Of a stretch of 64,000 nt of DNA, positions 57,736-64,000 are shown in pieces. A program made the translations under genes and the position numbers. The notes under the pieces are model-generated. The model saw nothing but the letters and a program-made list of their open reading frames with translations, did no database searches and had not been told where the DNA came from. The DNA is from Echiichthys vipera (taxonomy: Eukaryota > Chordata > Actinopteri > Perciformes > Trachinidae), in assembly GCA_963691815.1 (NCBI GenBank), contig OY829650.1, positions 30,473,695 to 30,537,694 of the forward strand, read 5' to 3'. The number at the start of each line of letters is the position of its first letter. The first letter of the stretch is position 1.

Positions 57736-59237
57736 CCGTATTTTTCGGATTATAAGTCGCAGGTTTTTCCATAGTTTGGCCGGGGGTGCGACTTATACTC
57801 TGGAGCGACTTATGTGTGAAATTATTAACACATTATCGTAAAACATCAAATAATAGCACGGGCTATTATTTATCTCAGTCACATAAGAGACTAGGTGTTT
57901 ATCAGGAATCGTCACACACACACGTCAACCAATCAAAATTCGGTGGGGGCGGGTCATGGCAGAAGTGCATTGTGAAAAAAAAGATGTTACCTGCTACTTC
58001 GGTACCTATGAAAATTGATCATTTCAACATTAGCGGTAACTTATAAAAACAACTGAGAAGGGCTGAACAAAAATGCCACCGAAAAGAAAATCATATACTG
58101 CAGGTTACAAGCTCGAAGTAGTGAAATATGCAGCAGAAAATCGAGCAGCAGAAAGAAGGTTTGGAGTTAGTGAGAAACTTGTAAGGGACTGGCGAAAAGC
58201 GTAGGTTACTCTTACTGAAATGAAGAAAACTAAAAAAAGCTAATCACGGGCTAAAAGCTAGGTGGCCACAGCTAGAGGAACGAGTTCACACATGGGTGCT
58301 TGAACAACGTGCTGCCGGGAGAGGCCAAAAATGCAATCCCCCTCAGTTGCAGTCTCCGTGAATGAGAAAGGGTGGATGGATCAAGAAATGATGAACTTAT
58401 GGCTTACAAAGTGCTACATTAAGCGTCCGGATGGCTTCTTTAGAGCATGCAAAGCTCTGCTTGTGATGGATAGCATGCGAGCGCACATCACGCCACAGTT
58501 AAAAAATAAATTAAAAGTTTTCAAGTCCATACCTGCCATCATCCCCCGAGGCTTAACCAAAATACTCCAGCCACTTGAGGCAGTCTTGCGCAACCTGTGG
58601 GAGCAATGGATGATGGATGGAGAGCACAGCTTCACGGCAACCGGGAGAATGCGCCATGCAACTTTTCTGGATGTCATTGGATGGATCAACAAAGCATGGG
58701 CTTCAGTGACAACCGAAACCATCCTGTCGGGATTCAGAAAGGCTGGAAAAATTGGAACATCAACTGACGATGACTCTGACATAAGCGACGTACAGATAGA
58801 AGAGGAAGCGACGCATTGTCCACCTTTGGAGTTGGCAGAGTTGTTCAGAAGTGACACGAGGAAGAAGAGTTCATTGGATTTAGTGATTAGGAGTGACAGA
58901 TTGTTTGGTAAACGTATAGTATGTTCTATATGTTATAGTTATTTGAATGACTCTTACCGTAATGTTACGTAAACATACCAGGCACGTTCTCAGTTCGTTG
59001 TTTATGCGTCATATAGCGTACACTTATTCAGCCTGTTGTTCTCTATTCTATTTTTATTTTAAATTGCCTTTCAAGATAAAATGTCTATTATTGGTGTTGG
59101 ATTTTATCAAATAAATTTCCCCAAAAAATGCGACTTATACTCTCGTGCGACTTATATATGTTTTTTTCCTTCTTTATTATGCATTTTCGGCTGGTGAGAC
59201 TTATACTCAGGAGCGACTTTGAATCCGAAAAATACGG
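57736..59237 (+). mobile_element. pogo/Tigger-like Tc1-mariner element, deleted
   Basis: Inverted ends CCGTATTTTTCGGATT, mirrored at the right (AATCCGAAAAATACGG). TA on both sides (57734-57735 and 59238-59239). Subterminal copies of GCGACTTATA recur at both ends (about 57788, 57805, 59131, 59146, plus a GAGACTTATAC variant at 59197). 1,502 bp with a broken transposase. Confidence 0.92.
58073..58972 (+). pseudogene. pogo-type transposase, deleted
   Basis: From the ATG at 58073, RKSYTAGYKLEVVKYAAENR and RFGVSEKLVRDWRKA form the N-terminal helix-turn-helix, ending at TAG (58202-58204). A second DNA-binding part follows in another frame (GLKARWPQLEERVHTWVLEQ, about 58245-58310). It then jumps to a DDE remnant (58331-58972) reading NEKGWMDQEMMNLWLTKCY and LLVMDSMRAHI, with the second catalytic Asp. 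The first Asp region is deleted. At the third position, ILQPLEAVL replaces the usual LQPLD and adjoining residues are missing. It cannot transpose. It is otherwise a typical pogo-family enzyme for TA targets. Confidence 0.87.
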
Positions 59238-59238
59238 T

Positions 59239-59245
59239 ATATATA

Positions 59246-59292
<47 letters not shown>
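59239..59292. repeat. (TA)n tract
   Basis: About 54 bp of TA-rich repeat at the right insertion point of the pogo element. A similar TA-rich stretch is at 57710-57735. Confidence 0.9.
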
Positions 59293-59293
<1 letters not shown>

Positions 59294-59350
59294 ACTGATA
59301 TTAGCTGGATCAGATATCGGATGATTGAGTCCGATCCAGCATTCTGATCC

Positions 59351-59649
59351 AGTCATTTTTTTTTTTTATTATTATCATACACAGCTGCTATATTTTACAT
59401 TAGATTCGATTTTGAATGTCTGTTTGCACTAAATGTTTACATGTTATTTCTGTTTAATTTGTATTTTTGAACAAGTTAATTAAGCCATTATTTGTTGGGT
59501 TTCAGGCAGTTATGGCAGTTATGTTTGCAGTGCATAGTTGGTTGTTTCATATGCCAATTAGAAGATCTTGTCAGAAAGTGAGTAAGGAGGCCCTTTGAAC
59601 TGAGAAGGATTAGGCTACTCAGTGTTCTCACTGCCTCAAATGGAAGAAG
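59351..59649. other. Unassigned non-coding stretch
   Basis: No feature recognised. Confidence 0.3.
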
Positions 59650-59653
59650 TTAA

Positions 59654-60304
59654 AGGTTGTATATGTAGAATCTTTATTAAAAGCTATATTTTAAAAAAAA
59701 GAAATACACCCACGGGGCGTTTTGAAGGGTACAGAATGAAAGTATTGCTTTTACGTTATATAAAAATATAATTGGTCTGAATTAATATTTAAAACATTTT
59801 TTTTTTACGTAGTGTTTCTGTCCCATTGTGTTTCCATGGTAGCAGCCAATAGCGTTGGGCGTTGCTGGTTGCCAGGGTTGTCTGTTGTTGGGTGCAGCTA
59901 CTATAGGCTTGCACTGGGTGAAATGGAGTTTGCCAATCCTGCAGCTGCTTCGGAGCCTCAGTGAAGGGGGCGTTATTTGTGAGCGGAGACGGGCAAAAAC
60001 CAGTCAATATAGGCCAAGCATTCACTCCATGGACTGAGAGAAAGGAGAGAAACAGCATTAAAACGCACGCCCAAATGGCTATGGTTCTCCTTGATCGCTA
60101 AGATCACTTTCATCTTTACTTAGCTGGAACGGCTAATGCTAACGGCTAACGTGCTGGAGGGAATGGGTTCAAACAGGCTCAAACAGACTCCGGTCTCCTG
60201 TAGGCCAACCTGGCAACCCGACTGCTGGAATTATTTGTTGTTGTTGCGAGTACGATGTTGAGACACTAGACGGTCGTGTTCTGCTCATTCTCCATATTCA
60301 ACCT
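59654..60304 (+). mobile_element. TTAA-target transposon, copy C (complete)
   Basis: Starts AGGTTGTATATGTAGAAT and ends CATATTCAACCT, inverted to each other, between TTAA sites at 59650-59653 and 60305-60308. 651 bp, non-autonomous. Interior shared with copies A and B. The 89-codon minus frame is incidental. piggyBac versus Kolobok is not resolvable without a transposase. Confidence 0.9.
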
Positions 60305-60564
60305 TTAAAGTATCTTACTGTATTTTTCATATATCACCATCAAAAATATGTGGAAATGTACTTGGTCATGTATTATTTGCTCTGACAGATGTCTTTGGTC
60401 CTCCTCACCTTTGGACAGATTTCCAGCAACTTGAGATCTGATGAGCCAAACAAAACCATTTATCTCATATGGGGCAGATTTAAGATGATGACTGTGAAAA
60501 GTTTCTGGGTTGTTATCTTTCATTTTTGTTTTGCAGCCGGAAAAGATACAAACACGAACCATTC

Positions 60565-60775
60565 CGGTAAATGGACTTGTACTTGTACTTATATAACGCC
60601 TTTCTAGTCTTCTGACGAAAAGGTGCTTTCACACTACTTGTCACATTCACCCAGATGGCAGTGGACATCTACAAACCATCTAATCTAACCATTCACACCA
60701 CATTCACACACCTCCGATCTTTCGAATGGAGGAGGACCCACTCTATCACTGAGCCACAGCCGCCTTAAAGTCGCA
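60565..60775 (+). repeat. SINE-like or LINE-tail repeat
   Basis: AATGGACTTGTACTTGTACT, then TATAACGCCTTTCTAGTCTT, CACATTCACCCA and ACTGAGCCACAGCCGCC. This is a stereotyped phrase found repeatedly in fish genomes. Boundaries are approximate. A similar AGCGC(T)-type tail in minus orientation is at 41585-41650. Confidence 0.55.
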
Positions 60776-60794
60776 GGCTAGTCGTCTCCTTCAT

Positions 60795-60995
60795 TTTGGA
60801 TTGCATTTGGTAATTGACTTGAATGGAGCAGCTGGTAAAGGGGCCAGTAGGTGAGTCTTTCAAAACACTCTTTTAATAAACTCTGGGTTCTTTAACTACG
60901 TTGTTAGTGCTTTGTTTTATGTTTAAGGATTCTCATCATGCTACGGAAGAGGTTTGGTGTTATTTGGAGCAGTATTAGTGGTTACAAAAGCCGTT
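60795..60995 (+). repeat. Unclassified dispersed repeat, copy 2
   Basis: Reverse-complement match to 32393-32595 over about 200 bp. No ends or coding potential seen. Confidence 0.75.
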
Positions 60996-63354
60996 TTAAT
61001 GCTTTCAACTTGCCGCCCCGAGCTAATCAGTGTTCGATGGCTTATTTGATGAGTGTATTTGCCTAAAAAGAGCCTGGGAGGATTTTACACCAGAATTTAA
61101 CTTTAAGACCAAACTTAAAAACACACTGGACTTCATGTCCCGTTCATGTCCCGTGCATCACTGTAGTTACATTATAAACGCAACTATAATATCTCCACCC
61201 ACATCTTTTTCAAACCCATACCAAGTGCTTTTGTTCCTTAAACCACATCACATAGTTCACAATGTTAACAATGTGTTCTCCATGTGTGAAACAACGACCC
61301 AGAGCACTGTCATACGTTCTATGTGCAGGGCTAACCAGGTCAAGTGACGCCAAAGGGTCCTGGCAGTATGTGAAGAATTTAGATGAGAATGTGTTGCAAG
61401 GACAGGGGTTGAAAAGAAATTAAATAAATGATCATGGTAGAAGTGATCAGTGGCTGGCAGTAGTGCACCACCTGCAAAGACTGAGGTAATGTCTTTAAGC
61501 AGGGCATTTATTCTTGGGAATATATATGTTTAAAATATGGTTGAATGCCCCCAAAAAAACACAAAATGTAAACCTCCCCTTGAAAGCATTCCAGAGTTGC
61601 AATCAGTTCTATGTCAGCTCTAATGACGAAAAGGAGAGAGAGGTGAAATGTTTACACCTGCACACACCTGGCCAATCACTGCTTAAAGTGGGTGTGTCAA
61701 TTTGTCTGTTTTGGAAAGTTACAAATATTTAAAAAATGCTGTAAAATGCTGCCCCCTCATTCCACCCTTTCAGATGCTGTTAGATGATCTGACAAGCATT
61801 CCATTTGAAGCACAGTGAGGCCTTAAATTCCCTTTCTAGCCAAGGCAGGAGAGAAATGGATGGGGCTGGTCCCTTTCTTCAGTTTGGATTGCTCAGTGGG
61901 AATCATTAGTCCATACCCCACACTGTGAAAACATGAGAAATTGTGTGCTGTCATCTGTTGCAGCTCTATTTTGATTAAACTCAAATGCATTCCGATTGCC
62001 TCTTACAGCTCCTATTGCTCTGACTCATTATAAATAGATGGGCATCCCTGTTTTTTCCTCCACCCTCCGTTAGTCATGATCATCCCAGCAGTGTATTAAG
62101 ACTTTCTCTCTGTGTTTACTGGGGATTTTCTGCTTTTGCTCTCTGCCTGTTTCCCTGTCAGGATTTATGGATAAAACAAGAAGCAGATTTTTCAAATGTG
62201 CAGGCGGTCTGCTGACAGGAGGCAGGGAGCAGTGTGGGTGACAGCCTCATGACTTATTCAGTAAGTCTTCCTTCTATATTTGTTTTGTCAGAGCATTACC
62301 TTTGCTCTGGAAGGATGTCAGCAGGGGAAAACGTGCACACTGGAGTGAATCTATCAATAGCAGGCGTTTAATATATGTTTGTGTTATTCTCTATCCAATT
62401 ACAGCACTCTTACAGACACGATCTGTTCTTGCTTCAGTTTCAAGTCACTTGCCTCTGCTTAAGTTAAATACTACATCGTCAAGTTTGATTGACAGGACTG
62501 TCCTTTAATGACCATCTGTGCTGAAGTTAGCCACCAGTCGGCCATTGTTCAGGAAATAACTGAGCTTGGACCCTTTTCTATCGGCACATTTGGTCTGTGT
62601 ATTTGAAAATAAATTAATGTTTCTGTTCCTCAACCGGCAGGGATTTCTGCAGGCAGTCCCTCTGTGGATCCACTACTTTTATCACTGAAGAGAAGAGTGC
62701 AACACTGAATTAATGTGACTCAACGTCTTTGTTGTAATTCAATGAATGACGAAACAATTATTGTAAAGTAACTCTTGCACCATAGTGCTGAAAAAATGCC
62801 TGTACACCGCTAATCTGATAATCACACTGAATTTGCATTTTGTTTCATTTCATTCATTCAGCCTGACTACATGTTCAAGTTGGCTAATTTCTGTTAAGTA
62901 GTTGTTGTTGTTATTTTGCCCTAACCAATCAGCAGCAGTATCCGTCCTGCAGGGTCATTGTCAGCAGACACATAACCTGTGGTGGCTGTTAGGAACAAAC
63001 ATTTTCTTGAACTTATTTGATTTTTTACTCTTTACTGGATTTTGCTAGCAAAAAGTCACAAGTGATCCAAATTTACAGAGGCGCATGCAGACATTTTAAT
63101 TTGTTCTTTTTTCAGAACAGACCCCTCGATATCAGTGAAATCAGTCCCTTTGTGTTTTTCTACACCTGAGATGGGATACCAATTGTCACCAGTTTGTCCC
63201 TGGTCCTTTAACACCTTCCATGTGAACTGTAGAAGAGAGTATAGATGCCCAGGTTGTGTGTGAGCTGATGCAGTGAAGTTGCCATGCTTGTCAGCTGCTA
63301 CATCACTTTATGCGGTCCAGCACAAATCTCCTGAGATGGAGCAGTCACTCAGTG
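60996..63354. other. Unassigned non-coding stretch
   Basis: About 2.4 kb with frames up to 105 codons (61030-61347) that show no domain. No repeat recognised. Confidence 0.3.
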
Positions 63355-63500
63355 CATTAACATGCAGTTTAAAAACAGATTAAATTCGGGTTAAGGGCAT
63401 ACTCCGGTTTCTTCCCCCAGGTTTCATACCCCGGGTAAAATCGGAGTTCTCATACCCTCCTTAACAGACTTAGAAAACTCATTTGGTAACCGGGGTATTC
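63355..63500. repeat. Dispersed repeat fragment, TTTACATG type, copy 2
   Basis: Matches 51117-51250: CATGCAGTTTAAAAACAGAT, CGGGTTAAGGGCATACTCC and CATACCCCGGGTA in the same order. Confidence 0.5.
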
Positions 63501-64000
63501 ATGCATATGGACTGGGCTGGGCTCAGTTGGAAAAATGTGATGACATGTACTTTTGTGCCCCGATCAGAGATGATCCACATTTTAATCAGAATCTGATGAT
63601 TTTCCTTCCTAATGCTCCGACTTGCAAAGGATCTGTTGCTCCCAAACTCTAAGGAGGGAAAAGGAGAAAAAAACATCTTGTACACAGTCCTAATTCCTAT
63701 TTTATGGATGTCAAATGTCCAGGTTGTTACAAGATCACAGTGTTCAGTCATGCACAGACTGTAGTGTTGGCTGTCAGCTGACAGAAGGATGTTCATTCAG
63801 GAGGATATGGCACTAGTATTACCAGATGGGGTTGGACACAGTCGAGGGGAATGAACACCACTTGACTGACATTAAGTAACACTGCCATGGTGCTGATGCA
63901 GCGATGAGGAGTGATGAGTGAGAAAACAAACTATGAAATATAAGAAGCATACAGCATATGCAAGGAAAAAATATGCTTGATGTTGTTGCGACCCTTCAAT
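63501..64000. other. Unassigned non-coding stretch
   Basis: A 105-codon minus frame (63479-63796) has no domain. Nothing else recognised. Confidence 0.3.

Overview
The window reads as non-coding DNA of a teleost fish genome, either a large intron or intergenic DNA. The evidence is long (CA)n/(TG)n tracts, many fish-type transposons, broken transposon reading frames, and no chain of conserved host exons. I recognise no intact host gene, tRNA gene, rRNA gene or CRISPR array. Most open frames are short shadows of repeats. One frame looks intact and expressible: a 504-residue Gag-like protein inside a very young LTR element.

Layout, left to right. 1-3.6 kb: a solo LTR with a perfect 5-bp target duplication, a hAT-like MITE, a second solo LTR and a long (CA)n. 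3,604-9,177: a complete LTR retrotransposon whose two 1,324-bp LTRs differ at one position that I can see. It carries a primer-binding site matching elongator tRNA-Met, a gag gene and no pol. A diverged LTR of the same family follows in reverse orientation (9.2-10.5 kb). 12-15.5 kb: microsatellites, a diverged long tandem repeat and a 54-bp minisatellite. 15.58-22.08 kb: a DIRS-like tyrosine-recombinase retrotransposon on the minus strand with decayed gag, RT, RNase H and recombinase frames, split by a solo LTR of the family above. 22.1-24.7 kb: two non-autonomous hAT elements flanking a hAT-transposase-like scrap. 25.7-31 kb: Tc1 relics, one split by a smaller element with a TGA target duplication, plus LINE tails. 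32-40.5 kb: unclassified dispersed repeats, another hAT element with a perfect 8-bp duplication, a LINE fragment inside an older repeat, and a solo LTR.

40.7-44.2 kb holds the decayed exons of two fish multicopy genes in the same orientation on the minus strand, the second resembling SAMD3-like proteins. 45.3-48.5 kb: two inverted copies of a TTAA-target transposon, one with a hAT element inserted in its tip. 52.8-54.6 kb: an internally deleted LINE with endonuclease and reverse transcriptase remnants. 57.7-59.2 kb: a pogo/Tigger-like element. 59.65-60.3 kb: a third, complete TTAA element. The remainder to 64 kb has little that I can classify.

The most unusual signal is in the U5/leader of the gag-only element. 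Besides the true primer-binding site, U5 carries two separate pieces complementary to the same tRNA-Met 3' end and a same-sense stretch closely resembling the tRNA-Met anticodon arm. These sit in or beside a foldable four-way-junction structure that is preserved in the diverged copies.
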